From positions 1-43,139 of the forward strand of contig JAFZNK010000095.1 in NCBI GenBank assembly GCA_017550965.1: 43,139 bases of DNA, given 5' to 3'. Positions 16,609 through 24,540 of the stretch are shown here, piece after piece. Position 1 is the first letter of the stretch, and every line of letters starts with the position of its first letter. The notes below the pieces were generated by a model. It worked only from the letters and a program-made list of their open reading frames with translations. It made no database searches and had not been told where the DNA came from. Both the position numbers and the translations under genes were made by a program. The stretch comes from Thermoguttaceae bacterium (GTDB lineage Bacteria > Planctomycetota > Planctomycetia > Pirellulales > Thermoguttaceae).

Positions 16609-17910
16609 TTATCCCTCTAACGCGTTCTCGTCAAGCAGGAATTGTTCTATCCCGAGATACAAGACGCCGTTCTCGTCTTTCCATGGCTTAATATAATCGC
16701 GGACGACGACAATTTTGCCGAAGGAGTCCGGAATACGAACGAGCGACGCTATTTCCTGACGGCGTTTCTCGGGATCCGCTACTGATAAAGCCGATTGAAT
16801 ATAATATCGTTCTTCTCCGCGATTGACGACAAAGTCGACTTCCAATTGCCTTCGGATTTTCTTACCGTCGTCCGTTTTAACGTTTTGTTCCACGACTCCT
16901 ACGTCGACGTCGTAGCCTCGTCGAATCAAATCGCAGAAGAGAACGTTTTCCATGATATGAGTTTCCTCCTGTTGGCGAAATCCGAGCTTCGCGTTTCTGA
17001 GTCCGACGTCCGTATAATAATATTTCAAAGGAGTTTGCAAATACTTCCTGCCCTTGACGTCGTACCTAAGCGCCCTGTCGATCAAAAAGGCGTCTGCAAA
17101 ATACCCGAGATACAAGTCGATCGTCGCGGAACTGATACGAATCTGTTTTTCACTTAAGAACGTTTTGGACAACCTGGTCGGACTGGTCAGCGATCCTATC
17201 GACGAAGCCGTAATATTCAGGAGATCGTCTAACACGCTCTCGTCGTTATGGACGTTATGCCGTTCGACAACGTCCCTTAAATAGGTTCGTTTGAACAATC
17301 CTTTCAGATAACGGCTTTTCTCCTCATGGGTTGGAAGAGCCGGGACGAGGGGCATGCCTCCGTAGGTATAATAGTCAAGCCAGGCGTCGCGTTCATTTCC
17401 TTCATAGACGTCGTGAAACTCCGCGAAAGACAACGGGTAAACGCGAATCTCGTCCCCCCGATCGCGAAATTGCGTCGCGACGTCGCTCGAAAGCATTTTG
17501 GAATTACTGCCGGTTACATAGACGTCGGCGTTCTTGATTTTCGTCAATCCAAGAAGGACGTCGATAAACGTCAGTCTGGACTCCTTGTCGTCGACGTAAG
17601 GATTCTGAATTTCCGACACAAACTGAATTTCGTCAATCAGGACGTAATACCGCTTCTTTTTGTCGACGATTTGTTTCCTGACGTATCGATCCAATTCAAG
17701 AGGATTTCTATATTTTGCGGCGCCAATCTCGTCCAGAGCAAGAGCGACGATCTGATCGTCTTTGACGCCGTTCTCTCGGAGATATCGAGTAAACAACTCA
17801 AACAACAGAAAGGATTTCCCGCATCGCCGAACGCCGGTGATAATTTTCACCCTGCCGTTGTTCATTTTGGCGATCAGTTTTTGTAAATATTGTCTTCTTG
17901 GGAATTCCAT
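16609..17910 (-). CDS. AAA+ ATPase with DUF4143 domain (copy 1)
   Basis: 433 residues. An AAA_14-type ATPase core carries Walker A GVRRCGKS (26-33), Walker B YVLIDEIQF (~89-97) and the sensor strand YVTGSNSKML (131-140). A central winged-helix-like region follows (~240-270), then the DUF4143 C-terminus with a degenerate nuclease-like motif: LEVDFVV is kept, but the usual ExK is replaced by IQSA. Proteins of this family are often multi-copy accessory genes of unknown role. Base use resembles the core genome rather than the AT-rich island. Its promoter is bracketed by palindromes (17940-17954 and 18017-18031). It has no near neighbour on its strand. Confidence 0.88.
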   Translation of the reverse strand: MEFPRRQYLQKLIAKMNNGRVKIITGVRRCGKSFLLFELFTRYLRENGVKDDQIVALALDEIGAAKYRNPLELDRYVRKQIVDKKKRYYVLIDEIQFVSEIQNPYVDDKESRLTFIDVLLGLTKIKNADVYVTGSNSKMLSSDVATQFRDRGDEIRVYPLSFAEFHDVYEGNERDAWLDYYTYGGMPLVPALPTHEEKSRYLKGLFKRTYLRDVVERHNVHNDESVLDDLLNITASSIGSLTSPTRLSKTFLSEKQIRISSATIDLYLGYFADAFLIDRALRYDVKGRKYLQTPLKYYYTDVGLRNAKLGFRQQEETHIMENVLFCDLIRRGYDVDVGVVEQNVKTDDGKKIRRQLEVDFVVNRGEERYYIQSALSVADPEKRRQEIASLVRIPDSFGKIVVVRDYIKPWKDENGVLYLGIEQFLLDENALEG

Positions 17911-17939
17911 GTTGTCGCTCGTCTTATCACAAAAAATTT

Positions 17940-17954
17940 TTGCGGAATCCGCAT
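17940..17954. repeat. Palindrome copy 2, in the ATPase 1 leader
   Basis: TTGCGGAATCCGCAT, with the 13-bp core TGCGGAATCCGCA perfectly palindromic around one base. It lies about 10-24 bases downstream of the predicted transcription start of the ATPase gene and is preceded by AAAAAATTTT. Confidence 0.9.
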
Positions 17955-17970
17955 TTATTTTTCGGGCTCA

Positions 17971-17999
17971 ATTTTACCGCATCATAAAAACAGCGTCAA
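17971..17999 (-). promoter_or_regulatory. Promoter of AAA+ ATPase 1
   Basis: On the minus strand, TTGACG (17994-17999), a 17-bp spacer and TAAAAT (17971-17976), 61 bp upstream of the ATPase ATG. Palindrome copies 2 and 3 sit on either side, centres 77 bp apart. Confidence 0.7.
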
Positions 18000-18016
18000 T
18001 TAAACTCAAAAAAATT

Positions 18017-18031
18017 TTGCGGATTCCGCAA
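18017..18031. repeat. Palindrome copy 3, upstream of the ATPase 1 promoter
   Basis: TTGCGGATTCCGCAA, a 15-bp perfect odd palindrome preceded by an A7-T4 run, 18 bp upstream of the -35 element. With copy 1 (opposite orientation, similar ~30-bp context) it brackets a 1.7-kb segment holding only the ATPase gene. Confidence 0.9.
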
Positions 18032-18221
18032 TTATTTGTCTTCGTTCCACACACAGTAAGGGGCGCAAACCGAACAATGAGTGGTGGCTTATGTTCGTTC
18101 TTAAAACAAATTAACAGTATTAAATCATGACGTTCTCCAAGAACAACTTAAATATACTAAAACCGTTGAGTCACCACTGGTTAATGTATTACGTCTAAGA
18201 ATAAAAACCTTTTGTCTTAAA

Positions 18222-18252
18222 TTAGCGACATGGTAAAGTAGTTTGTCGCTAA
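18222..18252 (-). terminator. Possible terminator of the Gabija-like module
   Basis: TTAGCGACA pairs perfectly with TGTCGCTAA (9 bp, 13-base loop), 50 bp downstream of the helicase stop. The following T-run is short (AATTTAAG), so efficiency is uncertain. Confidence 0.42.
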
Positions 18253-18302
18253 AACTCGCTTACAGGAAAACAAAAAGTGTCCATCAAAAAACAGTGGGAA
18301 TA

Positions 18303-19310
18303 CTATTCGTACATAAGATATACGTTTCCATGAGCTCTAGTTAGTGCCACGTAGAGTTTGTTTCTTGTCGAAGGGGACAAATCGTATAACCTCTTTTTTT
18401 GATAATGATCTGCTGTGATTTTATTTAGCATTACGCAAACATCGTTGTGATTATCCTCGCCCTTAGTATCCCCCCAATTTCTGTGTCCAGCACCATATTT
18501 ATAGCTCTCTTTAAAATGCAACTTCACGATGTCAGGATTATTAAGAATTGCTTCTTTTTCTGCAGCATTCGTAACAAAGAAAACATCTGTTCCATCATCA
18601 TCACGATTTGAAGAAATATAAACACCAAGATTTGCAGACACAAAATCACATATTTTTTTACCACAACGCCAACTATTTACTAATGTTGTCGAATCGGACA
18701 AAATGCCTTTATCCAGAAACCTTGCTTCATAAGCAACACGGTTATCAAATAAAGACTGATTTACATTCCCGTCACGGCTCGTATCATAAGTGTGCTGATA
18801 AAAATCTCCAACAAATAACATGTTAACATTTGTATTCATCAGCAACTCGAGATAATTAAAATCCCTCCCAGCGATATCTTGAATCTCATCTATGACGAAC
18901 TCATCATAGTACCTTTCAATACGTTCCCGTATTTCACCAATGATGCCTTGCTTTTCCAGAAAGAAGGCTAATCGATTACTGTAAAAATACCCACATGGAG
19001 AAAGATAGTAGTTAAGGTCTGTTTGTTTTACGTATCTGTTCGGATTCGCCTTATGAACGATACCACGTGCGCCAATAGCATCTGATAAAAAAGGTTTATA
19101 ACAAAACCGATAAAGAAACTCGAAAAAAGACATGAGAGTGATGTTTTCAGGCCAACACCCATCAAACTTCTCAGCAATTCTTTTGGATAAGTTCTCATAA
19201 TTACTAGTCGTATATGTAACAATAAGAGATCGTTTTTCTAAGGAGAGAGAATTAACAACATAGGAGGTTTTTCCAGATCCCGCAACCGCAAAAATTACTC
19301 TCTTATCCAC
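18303..19310 (-). CDS. gajB: Compact UvrD/Rep-like superfamily 1 helicase, GajB-like
   Basis: 335 residues, GTG start overlapping the upstream OLD gene by 16 nt, which implies translational coupling. All core SF1A motifs are seen: Walker A FAVAGSGKTS (7-16), DEAD-like Walker B FVIDEIQDI (138-146), motif III VGDFYQHTYDTSR (167-179), motif IV NSWRCGKKI (212-220), a divergent motif V (GDTKGEDNHND, ~280-290) and motif VI LYVALTRAHGNVYL (319-332). GajB of characterised Gabija systems is ~490 residues; the accessory 1B/2B subdomains are largely missing here. It likely senses DNA ends or nucleotide depletion with its OLD partner. Other possibility: generic class-2 OLD helicase. Confidence 0.75.
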   Translation of the reverse strand: MDKRVIFAVAGSGKTSYVVNSLSLEKRSLIVTYTTSNYENLSKRIAEKFDGCWPENITLMSFFEFLYRFCYKPFLSDAIGARGIVHKANPNRYVKQTDLNYYLSPCGYFYSNRLAFFLEKQGIIGEIRERIERYYDEFVIDEIQDIAGRDFNYLELLMNTNVNMLFVGDFYQHTYDTSRDGNVNQSLFDNRVAYEARFLDKGILSDSTTLVNSWRCGKKICDFVSANLGVYISSNRDDDGTDVFFVTNAAEKEAILNNPDIVKLHFKESYKYGAGHRNWGDTKGEDNHNDVCVMLNKITADHYQKKRLYDLSPSTRNKLYVALTRAHGNVYLMYE

Positions 19311-20857
19311 TCAATCGCCCTCTTTATGTAATCCGGTGTAACAATCTTCTGATTCTGAGAGAGAAGCCGATACGCAGCCTCTGTTTTATTGTTAAGCATA
19401 TAGTTCAGAGCATTAGAGCCGAACAATCCGTCACAAAGTGCGGAATTCTCTGTATATAATACCGTCTCGAAAGTTCGCTTCTCGTTGTCGCTGTCAAAGA
19501 AAATATGGATATTGGACTCGTTTGTATAGTCGGTATATTTATCGATGCAGTTCTTTTGGAACTCCCCATCGTTATCGGTTATCACAGCTACCCTACTTCC
19601 TGTTTGTCTAGCAACCTCCAAGTAACGTTGAAAGCTCAAGCCACGAATGTCGATAACGTGAACATTCTCGTCCTCTGGAACATGTCCTGAAACGCTTTTA
19701 TAAAATTGTTCAATAAGCATAAATTCTGACGGTCCTTCAACAAGAAGAGCCTTTTGCGTTAATGCAAATTCAACAATACTAGCGGGTGGTGTTTTCATAA
19801 AATATTTGGACGTGTCCTCAGACAAAGTTTTTAGAGTTGTTGGCATACCATCGCAATTAGCATGTAAAAGAAGGAGGTTTTGTAGTTCCAACCGCGTGCT
19901 GATTAAGCTATTGTGTGTAGTAACAAAAATCTGACCTTTCTGTGTTTCGGCAACGCGTTGAATAAGCTTCCGCAGATTGACTGGGCTTAAATGGTTTTCA
20001 GGTTCCTCGATTAAAATTATATCGACATTATCGCCTGCTCGTTCAATAGCAAAATCGGTTTTGATGAATACCTGTCGTCCCGTGCCTTTGCAGTCGATTC
20101 CAATATCGTCTTCATAAATCATGAGATCGTCTTCAAGTCCCAAAGCACCACAGGTCTTAAGTCCAAAAGCGTAATTCTTATCTGCTGGAACACGTTCATT
20201 TAGTTTCTCTAGAATTCTCGTTCGATAATTATTTCGAAGAAGTCGATACGCACCCTTGTGTTGTATCCGCTCATTACTCTCAGCGTATTGTAAATACATT
20301 CTACGCACAAACTCGTTTGTAGCATACGAATGACTCATAGCAACGCTGTCTATCAAAGCAACGCGAAGTTTTCTCTTATAACCAGCATACCCTTCACCCG
20401 CAAAAGTCGAAAAATGAATCGAATAATAATCGTAAGGAAAGAAGTCTTTATGGTTAGTAAGAACTTCTGTGAGCTCTGCTCGATATTCAGGGTTTGGTGC
20501 GCATACAAGGCGAATGCCATCACTATTTACCCTGTCAGTATTATTCTTTCCATTCATAAATTGGTCGGGCTTCTCCAATTCAAGATATAACTCAATCCTG
20601 AGTATCGGAAGTTCGTCAAAAGATTTAACTCCTCTAGCCACATCCCTTACAGAATCGATGTTAATCAGTCTATCCAATCCGATTGTCTCGACTCTACGAA
20701 CACTACCGCTCGAGACCAAATCAATAGCTTCCAAGACACTACTTTTTCCTGTCTCATTATCCCCAACAAGTATATTAATCCTATCATTCGGTTCTATGGA
20801 ATAATTTTTGAACCGTTTGAAGTTTATCAGTTTGATTTTTTTAATTATCGTGGACAT
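19295..20857 (-). CDS. gajA: OLD-family ATPase-TOPRIM nuclease, GajA-like
   Basis: 520 residues. The ABC-type ATPase half has Walker A VGDNETGKSS (31-40), a GTGRQVF signature-like segment (~258-264), Walker B DIILIEEPENHL (279-290) and the switch histidine VTTHNS (312-317). The TOPRIM half has the catalytic glutamate in LLVEGPSE (Glu374), the DxD pair in VITDNDGE (Asp428, Asp430) and a downstream TFETVLY motif. This is the class-2 OLD architecture, defined by an adjacent UvrD-like helicase gene, and matches GajA, a DNA-nicking endonuclease of the Gabija anti-phage system. It is AT-rich, starts 130 bp after vsr and is followed by the helicase with overlap. Confidence 0.83.
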   Translation of the reverse strand: MSTIIKKIKLINFKRFKNYSIEPNDRINILVGDNETGKSSVLEAIDLVSSGSVRRVETIGLDRLINIDSVRDVARGVKSFDELPILRIELYLELEKPDQFMNGKNNTDRVNSDGIRLVCAPNPEYRAELTEVLTNHKDFFPYDYYSIHFSTFAGEGYAGYKRKLRVALIDSVAMSHSYATNEFVRRMYLQYAESNERIQHKGAYRLLRNNYRTRILEKLNERVPADKNYAFGLKTCGALGLEDDLMIYEDDIGIDCKGTGRQVFIKTDFAIERAGDNVDIILIEEPENHLSPVNLRKLIQRVAETQKGQIFVTTHNSLISTRLELQNLLLLHANCDGMPTTLKTLSEDTSKYFMKTPPASIVEFALTQKALLVEGPSEFMLIEQFYKSVSGHVPEDENVHVIDIRGLSFQRYLEVARQTGSRVAVITDNDGEFQKNCIDKYTDYTNESNIHIFFDSDNEKRTFETVLYTENSALCDGLFGSNALNYMLNNKTEAAYRLLSQNQKIVTPDYIKRAIEWIRE

Positions 20858-20986
20858 ACTGTTTTCTTTTACTCAGGAGAAAAACTATCTTTATCTGTAA
20901 AAATTTGTCACAGTTAAAAACAAGATACAAGGATTCCTGTTTTTTAATCTCTGAGACGTAGAAAAAGCAAAGAACAGAATCCTATT

Positions 20987-21421
20987 TTAATGACTATTTA
21001 AAAAGGACTCTATCTGAGAAAGAACCTGCGCTTCGAATCTAAAATCTTTTCTCATTTGCTTTATTGTGCACTCCCATACAATGAGTTGCTTTATCCCCTG
21101 CTCTTGCAGCTCATCATCAACGATGGCGTCCCGTCTGATGTTATCGTCAAATTTTTTCTGCCAGAATTCAATGCGTGATTTCGGAGTATATGCATACTTG
21201 CATCCTTGATGCCTATGCCAAAAACAACCGTGGACAAAAATCGCTGTGTTATATTTCCGCAGAAAAATATCTGGATGACCGGGAATGCTTTTTTCTGCTA
21301 TTCGATAACGATAGCCCTTTGCAAATAGTAGTTTCCGTAGGTACACTTCTGGTTTTGTGTCTCTACTCCTGATTGCGGCCATATTCTGACTGCGTTCTTC
21401 TGGCGATAAAATATCAACCAT
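20987..21421 (-). CDS. vsr: Very-short-patch mismatch repair endonuclease Vsr
   Basis: 144 residues of the Vsr family. Asp51 (PGHPDIF), His64 (FVHG) and His69 (CFWHRH) fall at the same numbers as the catalytic residues of E. coli Vsr, and the zinc-site cysteines and the YTPKSR...FW segment are present. It nicks 5' of the T in T:G mismatches caused by deamination of 5-methylcytosine, protecting sites methylated by the adjacent methyltransferase. Its ATG overlaps the stop of the restriction gene (ATGA), so the three genes form one operon. Confidence 0.95.
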   Translation of the reverse strand: MVDILSPEERSQNMAAIRSRDTKPEVYLRKLLFAKGYRYRIAEKSIPGHPDIFLRKYNTAIFVHGCFWHRHQGCKYAYTPKSRIEFWQKKFDDNIRRDAIVDDELQEQGIKQLIVWECTIKQMRKDFRFEAQVLSQIESFLNSH

Positions 21422-22596
21422 CAGAGCCCTTCTACCTCACGAACATAACCAACGAATTTGTCCAAAGTCCAGATTCTATCCTGTCTGTCTCTTGGATAGG
21501 TGGCTATGTACGGCTTCGGAACCACTAGAATAACTCGTTCCATCTGCATTTCATCCATCTGAGCCGCAGAAATACCCTGTTGCAGAGTGCAGAGGAACTT
21601 GTTCTTTCCGCGAAGCCGATCCGCTTCATTGATTACCTGACGCCAACGATCCTTGCAAGTTGTCTTGGCAGCGAGTGAGATTAATTTGTCAGTAGGAAAA
21701 GTCAGATCGTGATAGGCTTCGTGAGACGGAAAAAGGAAGTCGGGCTTTTTATTACCTTCTGTTACAGCTTGTTCCTGATAACGAAGATCATTTCCGTCAA
21801 AAATTGCAGAAAGATGATGTTCAAGGCTCTTACCCGCTCTACTCTTACGTCGGTTGAGAACCTGGTTGGCAATTGCTATGAAATCCTCGACAGAAGCAAA
21901 ACCATTAGAAAGAATCTCCCTATAGCGAGCATACTCCAGCGCCCTGAATAGTCGATACTCGGCATCAGTCCAATCAAGAAGTTTACGATCTGGATTTGTG
22001 CGAATGAACTCCTGATGATCGAAAACGGCATCATGAATGCGACGTGCGGCAGCTGACATTTCCTCAGAAGAAGGAAATTCGACCGTCAAATTTGAAATAA
22101 ATTCTTCAATGGCAACCTTTTCATGTTCCTCCGGTTGAATAAGGCGTGTTTCAATAAGACGATTCGTTTCCGTCGGACTAATACCGAAAGCATCGAGGAA
22201 TTGATTGATATCTTCTTCGGTGTTTAGAACATATCCCTGATAGTTATCGGCGTCGCACTTCACAAATACAAAAAGAGCTCCGGTATAATCTGGACGCAGG
22301 AATGGAAAGCCACGTCCGAAATTGGTAATCCTGTACTCGTTTCGCGTTCCCTGACCATAGTAAATAAAACGTGTGTCGGTCTCGAAATCGTCATGCCATT
22401 TGACCTTTACCCATCTTTCCTTGTTTTCTCCTTTTACTCCCGGTTCGTCAAATAGGATAGGAATAGAAGGTTTGGAAATATAAACGCCGGCTTGATGCGC
22501 GCCAGTTGAACCGGTGTCATTAGCCGAAAGGAATTTACAGAAAACAACCTTTCCTTTGAGCGCAGCCTGAATGGCAAGTATGGAATCGTTTGTCAT
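21421..22596 (-). CDS. EcoRII-like type II restriction endonuclease
   Basis: 391 residues. The N-terminal half (~10-170) resembles the EcoRII effector-binding domain (GDTGSTGAHQAGVYI-type sequence, RITNFGRGFPFL). The C-terminal half (~200-390) is an EcoRII-C PD-(D/E)XK nuclease: SLEHHLSAIF, PDFLFPS (Asp286) and AAKTTCKDRWRQVINEA (Lys311). EcoRII family enzymes cut CCWGG and need two sites for activation. The pairing with a Dcm-type methyltransferase and Vsr supports CCWGG specificity, but that is inferred. The gene begins directly after the methyltransferase stop and overlaps vsr by the ATGA junction. Confidence 0.88.
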   Translation of the reverse strand: MTNDSILAIQAALKGKVVFCKFLSANDTGSTGAHQAGVYISKPSIPILFDEPGVKGENKERWVKVKWHDDFETDTRFIYYGQGTRNEYRITNFGRGFPFLRPDYTGALFVFVKCDADNYQGYVLNTEEDINQFLDAFGISPTETNRLIETRLIQPEEHEKVAIEEFISNLTVEFPSSEEMSAAARRIHDAVFDHQEFIRTNPDRKLLDWTDAEYRLFRALEYARYREILSNGFASVEDFIAIANQVLNRRKSRAGKSLEHHLSAIFDGNDLRYQEQAVTEGNKKPDFLFPSHEAYHDLTFPTDKLISLAAKTTCKDRWRQVINEADRLRGKNKFLCTLQQGISAAQMDEMQMERVILVVPKPYIATYPRDRQDRIWTLDKFVGYVREVEGL

Positions 22597-23733
22597 TTAT
22601 ATCGCCTCCCGTAATCCAAAATCTTCAACAAGATCATTGAGCTTTTTCTTAACAAGCTCAGCAACGGCAGACATCAGAGGAACGACAACGGAATTTCCAA
22701 ACTGTTTGTATGCCTGAGTGTCAGAAACTACTATTTTGAACGTGTCCGGAAAACCCTGAAGCCGAGCACATTCTCTTGGCGTCAATCGTCTGGGGTTTTG
22801 ACCAGGTTGTTCGATCAGTATCTCAGACCCGTCTTTATAATACCGAGCGCTTAGTGTACGCGAAATGCCATCTCTGGGGGCTATTCCATATCCGAATCCA
22901 TTACCAGCCGCCTTATGCTTTTCTGCGTATTCCTGTAAGTATTGCCAGAGTTTATCAGAGAGCGTATACCGAGCGTCAACTTCCTTTTCAAGAATGTCAT
23001 TCATGACCGGCTTGGGCTCAACAGGAATAATATTAAAATCAAAAGAAATGTCGTTTCCGAAGCGTTTACGATCATAACCGATAATTAGGATTCGTTCTCG
23101 GTGCTGTGGGACAAAAGACTGACCATCGAGAATTTTGTAGAACACCTCATAATCCAGTTCTTCAAGTGACTCCAAGATGATCTTAAAAGTGCGACCACGG
23201 TCATGGCTACAAAGATTCTTTACATTTTCAAGCATAAATGCCTTTGGACGCTTTGTTTTCAAAATCCGGCAAACGTCAAAAAACAAAGTCCCCTGGGTCT
23301 TATCTTCAAATCCTGTCGCACGTCCGAGGCTGTTTTTCTTTGAAACACCAGCAATTGAAAAAGGTTGACAGGGGAAACCTGCAACCAGAACGTCGTGGTC
23401 CGGAATAGAGTTTGCATCAATTTTCGTAATATCGCCATCCGGCTGTTCGCCAAAGTTGGCCAAATAGGTCTGCTGGCAATACTTTTCCCATTCGTTGGAA
23501 TATACACAATACCCACCGACGCTTTCGTAAGCAAGACGCATTCCACCAATACCGGCAAACAGGTCAATAAATGTAAAATCGGCTTCTTCTGGGACTACCC
23601 GTTTCTGCCGATTTAGAAACTGTAAAAGTGTAGAGGGTTCACTGTTCTGGATCGTGCGTTCTGTCTCGCTTGCATATTCCACAAGATCCTTATAAGCTAC
23701 ACCATCCAACTGGATATGAACGTGTTTAGCCAT
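22597..23733 (-). CDS. dcm: DNA (cytosine-5-)-methyltransferase, Dcm/M.EcoRII-like
   Basis: 378 residues from the ATG of MAKHVHIQ, with GAGG 8 bases upstream. The C5-methyltransferase motifs run in order: I FIDLFAGIGGMRLAYE (55-70), IV GFPCQPFSIAG with catalytic Cys122, VI ENVKNL (169-174), VIII QHRERILIIGY (210-220), IX RRLTPRECARLQGFPDTF and X YKQFGNSVVVPLM. It protects host DNA from the EcoRII-like nuclease and generates the 5-methylcytosines whose deamination Vsr repairs. It is the first gene of the operon. Confidence 0.94.
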   Translation of the reverse strand: MAKHVHIQLDGVAYKDLVEYASETERTIQNSEPSTLLQFLNRQKRVVPEEADFTFIDLFAGIGGMRLAYESVGGYCVYSNEWEKYCQQTYLANFGEQPDGDITKIDANSIPDHDVLVAGFPCQPFSIAGVSKKNSLGRATGFEDKTQGTLFFDVCRILKTKRPKAFMLENVKNLCSHDRGRTFKIILESLEELDYEVFYKILDGQSFVPQHRERILIIGYDRKRFGNDISFDFNIIPVEPKPVMNDILEKEVDARYTLSDKLWQYLQEYAEKHKAAGNGFGYGIAPRDGISRTLSARYYKDGSEILIEQPGQNPRRLTPRECARLQGFPDTFKIVVSDTQAYKQFGNSVVVPLMSAVAELVKKKLNDLVEDFGLREAI

Positions 23734-23789
23734 CGTCTCCACCTCAAGGGAAATACGGTATAACCATTGCAATCCACTTTACCATTGAG

Positions 23790-23804
23790 TTGTAAAAATT
23801 ACAA
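23790..23804. promoter_or_regulatory. Palindrome upstream of the restriction-modification operon, possible operator
   Basis: TTGTAA-AAA-TTACAA is a perfect 6-bp inverted repeat 57 bp before the methyltransferase ATG. Its upstream arm on the minus strand overlaps a plausible -35 (TTGTAA) that is 17 bp from TAAAGT. No controller (C) protein gene is present. Confidence 0.42.
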
Positions 23805-24476
23805 GGTTTCAGATCATATTCTTTAACGTTTTTTCTGCAAAGTTTTCTTCGCATAAGACAACGTTTTCGCGTAATTCTTCCACACCTGGCACGGCCCCCA
23901 TATCAAAACATAGATTGAGAAGTAAATTCACAAAGACGCGTTATTGTCTCCAAAATGAAAAAACTTCGAAATGTGCTAATCATGTGCAATTCTCTACCTG
24001 AGAAAGATATCTATTAAAAACGCGATTATGCAACCGATAAAGAATTAACGGATAAACAATTGTATCAAAGTGTACAATGGCAGAGGGAAAGGGTATACAT
24101 ATCGGGCTTGTCGCTATTTTCGCAACACCCATGAGGCTAAAACGATTGAATAACCGCTTGAAATAGCGTGAATCTCCTCAAGGGCGCTGGTCGTCCGCGA
24201 AAGAAGATATGACAACGCCGCCGATAGTTAAGCTTTACTAATCAGCCTAAAAAAGGGCTCTGTAAAGATTAAAATATTTCATCGAAAAAACAATCAACAT
24301 AAGACACGTGAATATCGACATCACAAAGTTATAGGCATCGTTAGGAAATAGAACGAACAAATGCCAAGTTATATAACCGATGACGTATTGTCGTTCTCTA
24401 TACCATTTATTTTTAAGTCATAAAAAATCTAACACTCTCAACTGTATAATGATTGTACTGAAAAGGGTTCTAAAAT
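23805..24476. other. AT-rich non-coding stretch between dcm and a small orphan gene
   Basis: About 670 bp with no supported open reading frame, tRNA or recognisable RNA on either strand. It has the AT-rich composition of the island. It may be decayed coding DNA or hold a small RNA; I see no motif that decides. Confidence 0.6.
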
Positions 24477-24505
24477 GATTTCTAATGAAAGTCATTAAAG
24501 AAATC
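24477..24505 (-). terminator. Possible terminator of the small orphan gene
   Basis: A hairpin pairs GATTTCT with AGAAATC and AATGA with TCATT, with a 2-base bulge and 3-base loop, 36 bp past the stop on the minus strand; ATTTTAG follows. Confidence 0.42.
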
Positions 24506-24540
24506 TTGAACAAATCGCTCTTACAGATTTTTCCAGATCT

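Larger units (their letters stand above)
17911..18302. other. Intergenic region between ATPase 1 and the helicase, structured
   Basis: 392 bp without a gene. It holds the ATPase promoter and two palindromes (17940-18031), an interleaved set of inverted repeats at 18071-18178 (CGAACA/TGTTCG; AGTGGTGGCT at 18080 with AGTCACCACT at 18169; GTTCT-CCA-AGAAC) and a hairpin at 18222-18252. Composition turns AT-rich here, marking the island edge. Confidence 0.6.

Noticed and set aside
18303..20857. PARIS or retron defence system instead of Gabija-like
   Set aside because: The TOPRIM domain is fused to the ATPase (OLD type) rather than being a separate protein as in PARIS, and there is no reverse transcriptase.
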